From Hyperoplus lanceolatus (lineage: Eukaryota > Chordata > Actinopteri > Uranoscopiformes > Ammodytidae): a stretch of DNA of 64,000 nucleotides. The notes below the pieces were generated by a model. That model did no database searches, was not told the origin of the DNA, and worked only from the letters and a program-made list of their open reading frames with translations. The translations under genes and the position numbers were made by a program. The stretch is from contig CM049402.1 of assembly GCA_026929865.2 (NCBI GenBank), positions 7,187,001 through 7,251,000 of the forward strand, written 5' to 3'. Positions 1 through 12,915 of this stretch are shown here, piece after piece. The stretch's first letter is position 1. The number at the start of each line of letters is the position of its first letter.

Positions 1-729
1 AAAACAGCTTGTAAGTCAGCTGGACCTTTTGGGTGATATCGGAGGGTTGCGCTCGGCGGGGAACGACCTGCTGTTGAAGTCATGTTCGTCTGAAGGGAGG
101 GAGGCATGGCTACAGCCGGTGCTCAAACATTCGTCTGGCAACAAATGTTAGCTAATTAGCAATGAAGTCGTTAGCTATTGTTGGTTTTGGCGCCACTCTT
201 CGTTCACAGCTGAGCTGTAGGGTTTGCAAAGTGAAGCAAATTCTTATTTTTCACTTCCTTCTTCTCGTCTTTGCTGGTTTGCGTCTTCTTCAAGTCCGTG
301 GTTGTCAGTGGAAGGTGTCCTGCTCTTTCTTCAGCTACAGACCGACGGTCAGACCCGTCACCCCCGAGAAGCCCTAAACCGCGGCTACTGCTATGTTTAA
401 AAGCCGTCTTCTTTGTTATATAATGGCGGGCTACAAACCAACTTTCTGGCGTATGTCACGACACTTACGGCCTAATTTGAAAGAAAACTTAAGTAAGTCG
501 GTTTCCTACTATTTCAATGTAACAAGATGGCCATAAATGCACTCTTAAAAGTTTGTATTCCATTTAAATATGTAGGCTAGTGTGTGTTTGTCTCTGTGTG
601 TATTTGTTCATGCTGGCTCTCTGACATAGCTTACTGGGGTACCTGAATGCATTAGGGCCCTGGTTCTTTCGACACTCATGCCTGTTCACTTGTCCTCTTT
701 CAGGTTTCCCTGGTGGAGACGAGACGGTG
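1..729. other. No confirmed gene; GC-rich left edge
   Basis: The first 420 bases are richer in GC than what follows. They contain a short frame beginning at the ATG at 106 (MATAGAQTF...) that stops after 17 codons, and a 71-codon frame at 162-377 with no recognisable domain. This could be the first exon or promoter of a neighbouring gene lying off the left edge, but nothing here proves it. I see nothing definite between 420 and 729. Confidence 0.3.
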
Positions 730-821
730 TAGCCTGGTGCTACCAGACTATCGTACTTCATTTCATTTGTACAGAAGGGAAAATAAAATTTGGCCGGAAG
801 TAGGCGGGCGGAGCCAGGCTA
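730..821. mobile_element. Short MITE, TAGCCTGG family, 9-bp target duplication
   Basis: This 92-bp element starts TAGCCTGG and ends CCAGGCTA. It is flanked on both sides by the perfect 9-bp direct repeat GAGACGGTG. A longer element with the same ends and a near-perfect 9-bp duplication lies at 61556-62138, so the two copies support each other. It is too short to code. Its superfamily is not certain: hAT elements normally duplicate 8 bp, while 9 bp is more usual for Mutator-like elements. Confidence 0.75.
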
Positions 822-869
822 GAGACGGTGTGGATGAGGGGCCTGTTTCAGGTAGCTGGTTTTACATAC

Positions 870-1060
870 TCTGAGTTTAATCCTGCGCTCTGAGTTGGTA
901 AACTCAGAGCGCAGGATTAAACTAGTTAATTAAATAGTTGGTAAACTCAGAGCGCAGGGTTGATGAGTAACTCTGGGTTTTCGGTTTCAGAACAGTGGAT
1001 CAGCGTTGGGTTTATCAACTCTGAGCGTGTTCACTCTGGGTGGAGCATGTGCGTAAAAGC
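870..1060. repeat. Inverted and direct repeats of the CTCTGAGTT type
   Basis: A near-perfect hairpin lies at about 879-921: TTTAATCCTGCGCTCTGAGTT is followed after a few bases by its complement. The right arm is then repeated directly at 938-962, beginning GGTAAACTCAGAGCGCAGG. Further ACTCTG motifs follow to 1045. This resembles the ends of decayed fish DNA transposons, but I could not define its borders or a target duplication. Confidence 0.55.
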
Positions 1061-1517
1061 CATCGTCAATGGATCGCTGATAACATGATTCACCATGGAA
1101 ACAGAAGAAACAAATGCTTGATCCTCCCACTTCTCAAAAAAGAAAAAAAGAAATCTCCGCTCCTCCCACTAGAGTTAGAAATATTAACGAATGAGTTTAT
1201 GGTAGCCTATGGAGAAGAATTAATGGGATATTGTCTCATAACTCTGATCTAATCTCCTCGGCAATTCAGAAAAAAACAGAGCAAACATTTTTTGTCAAGA
1301 GAATCATTTTGCTTCCGTATGAGAAGCCATAGTCTATTTTAAAAAGTTACGCATATCAGCTGTAAAGCTGGCACGGCACAGCATTGCTGACAGTGTTTTA
1401 TATTTGCTGTATAATATGTTGACAAGCTATAGCCTAATAGTCTACTGTGCAGTAAACAGAACAGACTGTCGCTTCTTTTAAATGGGGAGTGAAAGACATT
1501 AACGTCAAGACACATTA

Positions 1518-1762
1518 AGCCCAGTTCAGACCAAAGATTCACCTTGCAACTGCTTGCGACGAGACGGTTTTAGAACGTCGCAGGGGGAAAATCGCAGCAG
1601 TGTGAACTGCTCGTTGCAGCGCGTTGCAAGCCGTTGCAAGGCGTCGCAGAAGATTTAACATGTTAAATCGCAAGGTCCAGTTTTAGAATGTTTCGGTGGT
1701 CTCGTCGCAAGGAGTTGCAGTTGCAAGCAGTTGCAAGGCGAATCTTTGGTCTGAACTGGGCT
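1518..1762. mobile_element. Harbinger-type MITE with TTA target duplication
   Basis: This 245-bp element has terminal inverted repeats AGCCCAGTTCAGACCAAAG and CTTTGGTCTGAACTGGGCT. It is bounded by TTA on both sides (1515-1517 and 1763-1765), the duplication expected of PIF/Harbinger elements. The inside is built from repeated GTTGCA and CGTCGCA motifs. No transposase is encoded. Confidence 0.8.
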
Positions 1763-2149
1763 TTAGGTGACAGTTTCCATTGAAGAGCCTGATTGATTTA
1801 TTACCAGATCCATTTTCCTCAAGTGATCACAGTTTAAATTATTATATAATTTTTATATTCATATTAGGGTATTTAACGGTATTAGTCACACTTGTGTCAA
1901 AAAGTAATTCTGCAATCTTACAGTATAGGCCTACAAGCAATTGTGTCAGTTAAACAAGTAAAGGGAAAACAATGTTCTTGTTTCAAAACTCAAAAAGGAA
2001 AATTCTGAATGAAGGACTCTTGAAAAAGATAGTGAAATGTGAAGCTAGTCAAACTCACAACAAACAATAGAATTATGTAAGTGACATAAGTAGGTTTTCC
2101 GATGTGACTAACTATACGCCTAGCCGCTAATATGCTTCACAAATCTTCT

Positions 2150-2450
2150 TAACAGCAATGGAGAGTGAGAGAAGTAGGCCTACAGTCAACAAAGAAGATG
2201 GCCAAACAAGCTCACTTTTTATGACGTGGAAACTGAAAGAAGATGTCAAAACGGTGAGTCAGAAACGCTGTGTTGGTCCATCTCTTTTCCCTTTCTCTTT
2301 GCTAACTGCTAGCTTGTTTCCTGGCAGCTAATTTTCTCTCTGTGGTGTGTATTTGTTTGTATTGTTGTTTTGAATTTGTTTTGACTCGACGTCATTGAAA
2401 ATGAGGGTGACCCCTCGATTGGTCTTTCGAGGATAAATAAAAGTTAAATT
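2150..2450 (+). repeat. Exon-like repeated segment with LINE-like tail
   Basis: A frame starting at the ATG at 2158 (MESERSRPTVNKEDGQ...) runs for 32 codons and ends at a good splice donor, ACG|GTGAGT, near 2254. Diverged versions of the stretch around the donor and of the following TTGTTTCCTG motif recur at 5770-5870 and 6110-6250, so this is part of a repeat rather than a unique exon. The last 60 bases (CATTGAAAATGAGG...GATAAATAAAAG) resemble the 3' tails of fish LINEs. Nothing was recognised at 1770-2150. Confidence 0.35.
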
Positions 2451-2554
2451 AAATGAAATGAAAATTTAACTTCTTGCTGCTGTGTGAGTTTTTGCATTGT
2501 AGCCTATGTTGTTTGGCACAACACTGAAAATGTTGTGTAATTTCTGCTGTCATA

Positions 2555-2564
2555 ACACGCACAC

Positions 2565-2608
<44 letters not shown>
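2555..2608. repeat. (AC)n microsatellite
   Basis: AC repeat with two G interruptions at its left end. It directly abuts the pentanucleotide tail of the LINE fragment that follows. Confidence 0.95.
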
Positions 2609-4080
<1,472 letters not shown>

Positions 4081-4270
4081 TGGGAAGAAGAAGCCCACCA
4101 TGGCTAATTCATCTAAATGAGCATTTCTTGGTTGTTTAGTCTTGTTGACTGAGTGGTGATTTGTACCTTGTGCAGAATGTCTGCCAGCAATTGGTGACTT
4201 TTTTTTCTTGGTTGGTTTGTTTAGTTGTTGCTGATTGAGTCATTTGCTATTATTTTACTAACTATATTTA

Positions 4271-5428
4271 ATTAAGCTGGAAACCACAAGTTAGCCATCT
4301 CAGGGGCAAAATAGCCAGGAGTATTTCTATACTTTGGAAAGCACAACATTGTTTCAATCAAAAGGCCTTACTTGTATTATACTGGAGTTTAGTTTCCCCA
4401 CATCTGCATTACTGTGCTGAAATATGGGGAAACACTTACAAAGGTACATTGCACCCGTTGGAGATTCTTCAAAAGAAAGCAATACGAATTATTTACCAAG
4501 CCAATTACAGGGCACACACTAATAACTTTTTTATTGAAGGTAGAATTCTCAAATTACGTGATGTGGTAAATTACCACACAGTACAAATTATTTACAAGGC
4601 TTCAAAAAAGCCTTCCAAACAGTTTACAAGTAATGTTTGAAGACAGAGAAGTTTTGCATGATTTAAGAAGAAAAAGATAAATTCACTGAGAAAAATATAC
4701 GGACCACACTTAAATCCTTTTCGATTTCTATAAAGGGTATTAAGCTGTGGAATGGACTTGATGAAGTTGTCACAGGGAGTTGCAGTTTGCGCAATTTCAA
4801 AGCAAATTATGTTTCAAAAATTATTGAAAATTACAGACTAATAACCTGAGCACAATGTCAATGTCACTTACATATCAATATTGTAAAGAATAATACAGGC
4901 CAGCTGTCAGACTTGTTTTTGAATACTTTTGCAGAAGTGTTTTGACTACCAGTTAAGAATTGGAACAGGCCAAATACAAGGCCACTTCACACTTTATACA
5001 CTTGGCATTGTCACAGAGAAACTGAACTGTGCTGAACTGATCTTAAAAGCTGAAGCAATTACATTAAAATTGATTGTGTATTGGACTGCAGATTCTTAAA
5101 AAAAAAAAAAAAAAAAAAAAAATGTGTATGTATGTGTATATATGTGTATATATATATATGTGTATATATGTATGTATGTATATATATATATATAGCTATA
5201 TATAAAAAAAAAAATGTTTTTTGTTTTATTTTTATTTTCTGTAACAGTAACTGTGTATCTGAATTCGAATTTGATGAAAATGGGGGCGGTACCTGATAAG
5301 CCTTTGGCTTCTTCCGTCTCCCTTCGGACAACACAAAGTATGATGTATGAATATTTTCAAGAGAAAATTGTGTATTGTGTGGAATTGTCCGAAAGAATAA
5401 TAAATAAATAAAAAAATAAATAAATATT
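4271..5428 (+). mobile_element. LINE 3' end, copy 1 (reverse-transcriptase C-terminus plus 3' UTR)
   Basis: Broken plus-strand frames (4449-4640 and beyond) read HPLEILQKKAIRIIYQANYRAHTNN, then a VVNYHTVQIIYKA stretch and a later WNGLDE-like stretch. This is the tail of a non-LTR reverse transcriptase. A very similar copy lies at 50243-51424. The copy ends in a repeated ATAAATAA tail. It carries its own run of 20 or more A followed by a TG/TA microsatellite (5097-5206) that the other copy lacks. It is 5'-truncated and dead. Confidence 0.75.
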
Positions 5429-5769
5429 GAAGCCTTTTGTTGACTGTTGTTTGAATGTCAAGAACTGTGTTTTGGCTCACTGTGTGTTATAATGCATTGT
5501 TTATTGTTTTCCTGGAAACTGAAGTTTTCTGTGTGGTCACGGTTGTCCTTCCATTTATTGGCTGTTTTGCACCTGATGATTGTGTGTTTTGACATCGGTT
5601 TGTACCATGTGTAGAATGTCTGCCATACATGAATCAACTGCTTTTTTAACTAAATGTAGTATTGTAGGCTATTGTTTGAATGTCAAGCTTATGGATACCA
5701 GTGAGTAAGTCATGTATTTTGATACATGCAATGATACTGTTTTGATAAGCCTCTTTAAATTTGTGTGTC

Positions 5770-6350
<581 letters not shown>

Positions 6351-8640
6351 CCTGCCAGGGTTACTTAATTTATCGGTTGACGGATTATTATAACACCTAG
6401 TGTATCTAAATATATAATATACTCGGTTTTAATAGGCCTATGTCCTGTTCATGCCATATACAGACAGGCCCATGACAAAAAGGCGTAGACACATCTGAAT
6501 TTGATCACTTTCATAGTTTTTGAGCATGTGTAACACATAACACACGTTTAATCTTCATATTGGCGTATTTATTCAAGAACTGTCTTTCAATGACCATTTG
6601 GGATTTTAGAGTTTGATTTTCAACTACTTCCCTATACTACTACTAGCTACTTATACAACTCAGACCTACCTTCTTTTTTCTCACAATTATGTGTAGGGGT
6701 CTCAGTACCGTCAGCTATGTTTTTGAAACTTGTGTCAAAGGAGTATCTTATAGGCTATCTTACAATTTAATTATTGGCAAAATAAAAATTGCCCCCGACA
6801 TGATTTTCAAAAATACGGAAACGTTCATGAAGGAATGGGTCTTTTGGTTTCCAAATACGGGACATTTCCTTTTTTTAAAGAGATGGATGGCAACCCTAGC
6901 TACTTTATTAATCCCAGAAAATAAATTGTAGGCTATATTGTTGCAGTAGCAGAAAGAAACAATCAAAATATCATTAAAAAACTAAAAATTTAAAAATAGT
7001 TGTGTAATGTTATGTAGCCTAATGTGCATAATTATGTGAGAAATCAAAGAGCAAGTCATCCAGGATCACTAATGCAATCTGGCCATGGGTTTCAAATGAG
7101 ACTGCTTACTTAATACAGTGATGTATTCTTGGCTGCAGCGAGGCCCATATCAGGGACCTCTGTGGTAGGCCTAATTGATGGATTACCTAACAGGCCTACT
7201 GGGTAAAGGCCAAGACACAGGGGCCCTTAAGGACAAGGGGCCCCTTAACAAGAACATTGTGTGAACATTTCTTGTTGGAAGAGCGCAGTTGAAATGGAGA
7301 TATCCTGATCACTGTTTGCTCTTTCCAACACTTTTATGATACTATTAGTTCCATGTTTATTTATAGGCTAGCAAATTTGTGGTCCTTGTTTTTACGGCGC
7401 AGGATTTATATTTCTATGCTTTCTTAAATTGTTTTTGGAGGAAGAAAGAGAGCAACTTAAAACCAGAGTAACATTCCTTGTCTGTGTATATACTTGGCCA
7501 ATAAAGCAGATTCTGACTGATTTCTTGGCCCTTGGATATCGAGTGTATTTCATTTGAATCGCTATTTATACCAAAAGACTGTGTTGGGAGAAGGAGCACA
7601 ATGCATGTCGGCATTTTTCTAAATGGAAACAAAAAATATAAAATTGGGAGCCGAACAAAAAGTTTGATGCTGAGAAATTAACTTTGTCTACAAAACAGAG
7701 AACAAAACGGATTTCACTCTGACTTAAACAAGATGTGTGCAACATTATTGGCAATGCCAGCGTCTTGTGCTTCATTTCAGGAACTGGATATCACTGATGT
7801 AAGATAAAATTATACTTATTAAGAGAGATTTCCACCGTCTCAGGTTTAATTGAGAAGGGATGATGAAGGGGTTTACTGGAAATACAGTTAGCCTAGAGGG
7901 AGAGGGACACACGTTTTCAATACTTACTCTAATGTGCTAAACAACAACATTGCTTCTATAATGCCTCCATTCCAACTATTAACCAAGAAGAATGAATACA
8001 ATTTGCTACTTGCATTCCTATGGTTTTACACCTAATACTATCCACACAGTGTTCTTTTCTTCGCATGCTCTTTGCTTGAACTTGTCAAGCTGTTACTTGA
8101 TCTAGTATACCTAAATCTTGTGGGTGGGGCAACAAAAGACATTTCCTACAGTCACATTGCTCAAGAGCCAGATTGATAGGCATGCTGGCATCATGGTGGA
8201 TATGAGCATGGGATTGCAAAAAAAGCACTTTGCAACAGTTTGAATGAGAAGGATGCGTCAATAAGAAGAGTGAGAGGATTGCTCTACAGAATACATAAAT
8301 ACAAATCCCTGTTGGACCCTTAGGATGATTAATATCCCACTTGTAGGTCCATTAGTGCCGTTTTAATAAAGTTGTTTTGAATTAGAATCTGAACGTTACA
8401 CTGCAACCTAGTAAAGCTTTTACTTCATTTTCACCATGCAATCCACTCACCTCACTGGCTGTTTCTTTAGTGTCACATCTGCTATAGGTGTCTTGTTTTC
8501 TTAAAAGTAGTGGATCAGATGTTATCGAGTGAGACTGCACGTCACACTGAGTGATAGTAGCCCATCAGTCAATACTAAATGATTTGGCAAAATTCAAGGT
8601 TGCTCAACTAAAAACATCAATTCACAGACACCAATTTTTT
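6351..8640. other. No gene or clear repeat recognised
   Basis: AT-rich sequence with only short frames and no domain, splice-site pattern or terminal repeats that I could define. Confidence 0.5.
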
Positions 8641-9455
8641 TTCAAGATTTCAGGGATTTATTTATACAGGTATAAACATGGGTCGTTCATATACTAAAAT
8701 GAAGACTGTCAACATATTCTGGCTATAATGTACAGCACAACTGTTGCTACATTTACCACGGAACTTAATACGTCTCCCTGGGTCAGAGCCACATTAATTA
8801 TTAAACTTTAAATTACACAAACAAATGCAAAAAGGGACACAGCAGTTTTAAATTTGTATCTCGAAAATATACGTTTATTCAAGGAACTCAAGGTCTCTTT
8901 CTTGCCATTATGTCGAATTGTTCAGGAGCTGAGTCCAGATTCTTGGAATGTTACGTAAGTTCTCACACAGATGTCATAAAAATTTGAGCCGATGTTGAAC
9001 TTTTAACAAACATTTCACAATGAAGGATGCGGCGAAAATTCTCCGCCTGATTAGTGCAATTGGCATGCACCGTAGCCAAACGGCTTGGGAGTCGATCAAC
9101 CCCATTTCAATGAAGACATTTTGGCTGCACAGGTCACACAGCATGAGTCATGTCCCGCAGGCAAGCAATGTGCATAGTCATACAATAAAGCATTAACGGA
9201 GCTTTAATGGACATCAGTGTGCAGTCATGTGTCGGATGATGCATTGTTTTTACAGTCTTAGCAGCCATCAGGCCCCACTTCTGTTTATAGTAAAATGGGT
9301 CACGCAAAGTGAAACTAGCCTAACAGGAATTATGCTTCAGTTGCTGTACTTTGCATGCCAGTTCCTCACTGGATCTTTTTGGTTTACTTTAGTTATGTAT
9401 CCCATGCATAGAGAACAATGTCCAAAATAAACCAATGACAATATTTTTTCAGATA
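8641..9455 (-). other. Probable 3' UTR of lrrc32
   Basis: This is the sequence downstream of the lrrc32 stop codon. A canonical AATAAA polyadenylation signal lies on the minus strand at 8874-8879 and further AATAAA-like sites lie near 8658. The exact transcript end cannot be read from sequence. Confidence 0.4.
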
Positions 9456-11330
9456 TTAAACTATAAATGATCTCAGTGTACAACAGGCCTTCCTCGTGAG
9501 TAGGATGAACACTGTTACTATGACACTTCCAAATAAAACAATCACGATCATTTGTCCAAAGTGAACTTCCTGTGCTCTTGTATGAAACAAACAATTGACT
9601 GAGGGGGTTTTCAGATACCCTGTCATTGTAAAGTTTCCATCACTTGTGAAGCATACAGTGTCACTGATATCAGGCAGTTGTATCTTCAACTCCTGTAGGA
9701 TTGTCAGCCATCTACTGTCACAACAGTTGAAATAATTTCCACTTATGTAAATAAGATTGAGACGCACGGACAAAGCTTGAATCAAAGAATGGTTAAAAGA
9801 CACAAAATGATTATTCCTTAAGTCGATTTCTGTCAGAGCAGAACAGCTTAAACTGCTAGGTATCATATCTAGGTTGTTGTTGGATATGTTCAGCTGAGTT
9901 AACGCTGGCATGCAGGGTAAATATAGGCTGGAGATGGTCATGTTTATTTCACTGATAATCAAGGACTGAAGAGTCTTTTCAACACCTTCTAATGCACCCA
10001 CTTGCATTACCATGTGAGGATTCTTGGCAAGATTCAGAGAAACCAAAGAGGTTTTTTGAAATGTGTTTGCCTGAAGCACTCTTATGTTGTTTTCTTTCAA
10101 ATTGAGATTCTTCAGAGTCCTGAACCGTCCAAAGACAACACAGGATGTGTTAAATGGTATTTGCTGTGTTGATTTAGAGTTTTCCAAATGGTCCGTAGAG
10201 GTGCAAGGTTGAACAGAATTGTCTTGTAAATTTAACGATTCGATTTGGGTTAGGGCATTGACAAAGTGTGGCGAAATGTATGCAAGTCCGTTGCTTTGCA
10301 TGTCCAAGTGCTTTAAAGAGGGAAAGAAAAGCTGCCGATGCCCTGATTCATTATCACTTCTAACATTCCAGCTGATCTTTTGCAGACAGTTGTAACTGAG
10401 ATTTAAAGTTTCTAGAAATAAGAGGAGGCTCAAAGTCTCCAGAGGGAAAGACCTGAAGTGGTTATAGCTCAGGTCAATATAAACCAGTGGCATCTTCCGC
10501 CAGTTTGAGTGCAGGTTATTTTTTGTAACTGTACTCTCATCCATAATATCATTATAAAGAGCATTGACCTCTGATACCATTGCAGCCTCTGACTTTAAGG
10601 CACCAACCATGTTGTTCTGTAAATGAAGATACCTCAAACGGTTAATTTTTGGAACAATTGGGAAATAAAGGAGCTTGTTGTGACTCAGATCAAGAACTTC
10701 TAGCCTGTACAACTGGTCATCCTCGCGCGTAACAAAGAACTCAACAGAATTTCTACTGAGATTCAGATATTTAACTTGGTGTAATTTAAAATCACAGATA
10801 TGTGCAATGTTATTTTTGGCCAAATTAAGCATCTCTAATCGGCTCAGTGGTTCAAATGTCCCCTTTTCTATCACTGATATCAGATTATCATCAATAGTTA
10901 TGGACCTCAGACCTTGACTCTCCTTGAACAAGTCGTGTGAAAGCCGTGTTAAAGAATTACCAGTCATTGTTAGTTGATAAAGGGAAGATTTGTTTCGAAG
11001 GTACAGTTCCATCGCATCATAACTCAGACAGTTCATAGAAATGTCCAATGTCTGCAGTCCACTGATGGATTGCAAGGCTTTGCTGTTGCTGCCAAGGTTG
11101 TTGTTGAGCGCATTTCTGGACAAATTCAACTCTTTAAGTCGAGCCAGGTTTTTGAAAGCCCCTTCGGAGATGAGATCCAGCTGGTTGGTGCTCAGATCCA
11201 GCTGTTCCAAGTATGGCAAAGCAAGTGTGTGCAACCGTCTGATGAAGTTATTGGACACGTCTAGTCTCCTGAGGCTTCCATCCAAATCCACAGGGACAGA
11301 ATAGAGATTCTGGTTGTTCCAGGATTGCTC
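9456..11330 (-). CDS. lrrc32: lrrc32 (GARP) exon 2: LRR ectodomain and membrane anchor
   Basis: This exon encodes 624 of 654 residues of a type I membrane receptor that in mammals docks latent TGF-beta on the cell surface. It has about twenty leucine-rich repeats of the LxxLxLxxNxL type. A C-terminal cap starts GNYFNCCDSRWL, matching the GNPLSCCGNGWL of human GARP. One transmembrane helix (about residues 624-641) and a short tail ending RSFIV follow. The mid-protein insert VQPCTSTDH...SCVVFGRFRTLKNLNL and the VGALEGVEKTLQSL segment also match GARP closely. Cysteines 209 and 345 lie at or near the two human cysteines (211 and 350) that disulphide-bond latent TGF-beta. One is in register (LNLSYNC) and the other is shifted by two residues. 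The acceptor is TTTCATTTCTTAAG|GAG at 11331, phase 0. Its relative NRROS/LRRC33 is the main alternative, but the details and the eda neighbourhood favour GARP. Confidence 0.9.
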   Translation of the reverse strand, partial: EQSWNNQNLYSVPVDLDGSLRRLDVSNNFIRRLHTLALPYLEQLDLSTNQLDLISEGAFKNLARLKELNLSRNALNNNLGSNSKALQSISGLQTLDISMNCLSYDAMELYLRNKSSLYQLTMTGNSLTRLSHDLFKESQGLRSITIDDNLISVIEKGTFEPLSRLEMLNLAKNNIAHICDFKLHQVKYLNLSRNSVEFFVTREDDQLYRLEVLDLSHNKLLYFPIVPKINRLRYLHLQNNMVGALKSEAAMVSEVNALYNDIMDESTVTKNNLHSNWRKMPLVYIDLSYNHFRSFPLETLSLLLFLETLNLSYNCLQKISWNVRSDNESGHRQLFFPSLKHLDMQSNGLAYISPHFVNALTQIESLNLQDNSVQPCTSTDHLENSKSTQQIPFNTSCVVFGRFRTLKNLNLKENNIRVLQANTFQKTSLVSLNLAKNPHMVMQVGALEGVEKTLQSLIISEINMTISSLYLPCMPALTQLNISNNNLDMIPSSLSCSALTEIDLRNNHFVSFNHSLIQALSVRLNLIYISGNYFNCCDSRWLTILQELKIQLPDISDTVCFTSDGNFTMTGYLKTPSVNCLFHTRAQEVHFGQMIVIVLFGSVIVTVFILLTRKACCTLRSFIV

Positions 11331-11511
11331 CTTAAGAAATGAAAGGCACATTAATCATAATCACACAGTGAACCATTGAAACCAAGTCAAACAACCTTAG
11401 TTGTTTTAAGACCTCAAAACAAGTAAATGTGCAACTTGAAGGTTTAAGAAATAAATTCAATGGTATTTCCCTTTTTCAATTTAGCATTTATCATATTCAT
11501 TATGAGCTTAC

Positions 11512-11601
11512 CTTTGGCACATGATAGCTCCGTCCAGTTATTAAGAGGTCATCGCTGAGTGACCAGAGCAGTAGGAGGTGAGAGAACATATGTCTGACCA
11601 T
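11512..11601 (-). CDS. lrrc32: lrrc32 (GARP) exon 1: signal peptide
   Basis: Thirty codons from ATG at 11601 (MVRHMFSHLLLLWSLSDDLL...) to AAG, followed by the donor GTAAGC and an intron of about 180 bp. The phase-0 join gives ...YHVPK|EQSWNNQNLYSVP. The hydrophobic core is short, and two acidic residues follow it, so the signal peptide is weak by eye. The joined protein lacks the pair of cysteines that normally opens the LRR N-terminal cap. Either a micro-exon is hidden in the intron, or exon 1 lies elsewhere, or this protein really lacks the cap. Confidence 0.65.
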
Positions 11602-12534
11602 TCTCCCTTTGCTGCTGCTTCTGCTGTGTACCACTACAGTTGTAAGTGCTCATAAACACACTTCCACACACCCTCTTATAGCCATGCTTCATGCAAAAAA
11701 AAAAAACACTGGAAGAGAAAAAAACAGCTGTTGACACCAGATAGGCATTATGGATACTATTTTTAGCCATTAAAACTTAACTAAATTGGCCACCGATATA
11801 ACACTTTCAATTATATAATAAAAACACATTCAATTGTCTTAAGGACAATATATTTAAGAAAACATTTTTCATTTCTGTCAGCAATTATATTTACACAAAT
11901 GCATGAATTAAAAATTAAAGTGTAATTTGAAATACCAATTGAGAAGGTATTTGCACTAAAGGCATCTCATCCCATTTGTAACTTTACTTTTAGCATGATA
12001 TTATATCAAAGTATTTAAAGCATTGAAACGTTCGTGTCAACCAGGAAAACACCCACCGAGCGATATCAATTAATACCTTTGTTTGTTCCTGATACTATCT
12101 TTGGAAAAACGGAAACCCTTTTAAAATAGATCAGAGGAACAAATAAACAGACAGCGCGGAGGTGGAGCTGGAGGGAAGCACACAGCAAGGTATAAAGAGA
12201 CATACTGAAATAGACCGATGACAGGAGGTGGTAGCACACATAAACAATGATAGGGAACAGGCCCAGGTGGACTATCTGAATGATACACTATAATGGTTCC
12301 AAGCTATTTTAGAAGTAGTCATCTTAAAAACAAGTCATGAGATGGGCAGTTTGTTTAAAAAGTCCATTATGTTGACTGACTGTATTATTTTCTAAGACAA
12401 ATTACATGTCCCAACAGTTTTCTTGCTGCTGTCACTCAGTCCTTTATCAGCATCCCCTCACACAGCTCAGTGTCAGTTTCCTACATCCTCTAACAGCAAG
12501 CTGCATAGTTATCATCTCTTAACACTGTCTTGTT
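11602..12534. other. Intergenic sequence between lrrc32 and the TNF gene
   Basis: This holds the promoter side of lrrc32 and the 3' flank of the TNF ligand gene. It is AT-rich, with no TATA box or repeat that I can place with confidence. Confidence 0.4.
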
Positions 12535-12564
12535 TCAGTTGAGCTGTACGACACCAAAAAAGGT

Positions 12565-12650
12565 TCAGTCTGCGTCCATGGAGATGAGGGCTTGGGGCCT
12601 GTAGGGTATCACCAATTCTAGCTCATCGCCTTGATGTAGCTGTACTATGC
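12565..12650 (-). CDS. tnfsf13b-like: TNF ligand last exon, cut short by TGA
   Basis: The acceptor is CCAACAG|GC at 12651, joining in phase 1 to give GIVQLHQGDELELVIPYR..., the usual penultimate strands of BAFF-like ligands. The frame stops at TGA (12565-12567). In the same frame the next eight codons still read TFFGVVQLN before a second TGA at 12535-12537. Confidence 0.75.
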
Positions 12651-12814
12651 CTGTTGGAAGATACACATACGAAAAATATGTTCAAATGTAATGTTTTTTA
12701 ATTGCATTATTTTGAATGGATGTCTACCTATGACGAAACATAGCCTAATGATTATATGTTTAGATTTATGTTTGGATATGAAACCGATCATATAAATGAC
12801 CTCCATTCAGTTAA

Positions 12815-12915
12815 TTCCTATCATTACCAATGTTGAATATTCGAAAGGGAAAAGTTCCCATGGAAAGTTTCCGGAAATTTACCGGAAACTTTCCACCCCT
12901 TTGCAACCCTACGCC
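12815..12915 (-). repeat. Fragment of a dispersed fish repeat (GGGTTGCAAAGGGGTGGAAAG)
   Basis: On the minus strand the segment starts GGGTTGCAAAGGGGTGGAAAG and contains a short palindrome of GGAAACTTTCC-type units (TTTCCGGTAAATTTCCGGAAA). I know this as part of a common fish interspersed repeat. Only one end is present. Confidence 0.45.

Noticed and set aside
162-377. 71-codon frame near the left edge as a gene
   Set aside because: No domain, signal or splice support. It may lie in an untranslated first exon.
12565-12567. TGA as a selenocysteine codon
   Set aside because: TNF ligands are not known selenoproteins and I saw no obvious selenocysteine-insertion element downstream. A nonsense change is simpler.
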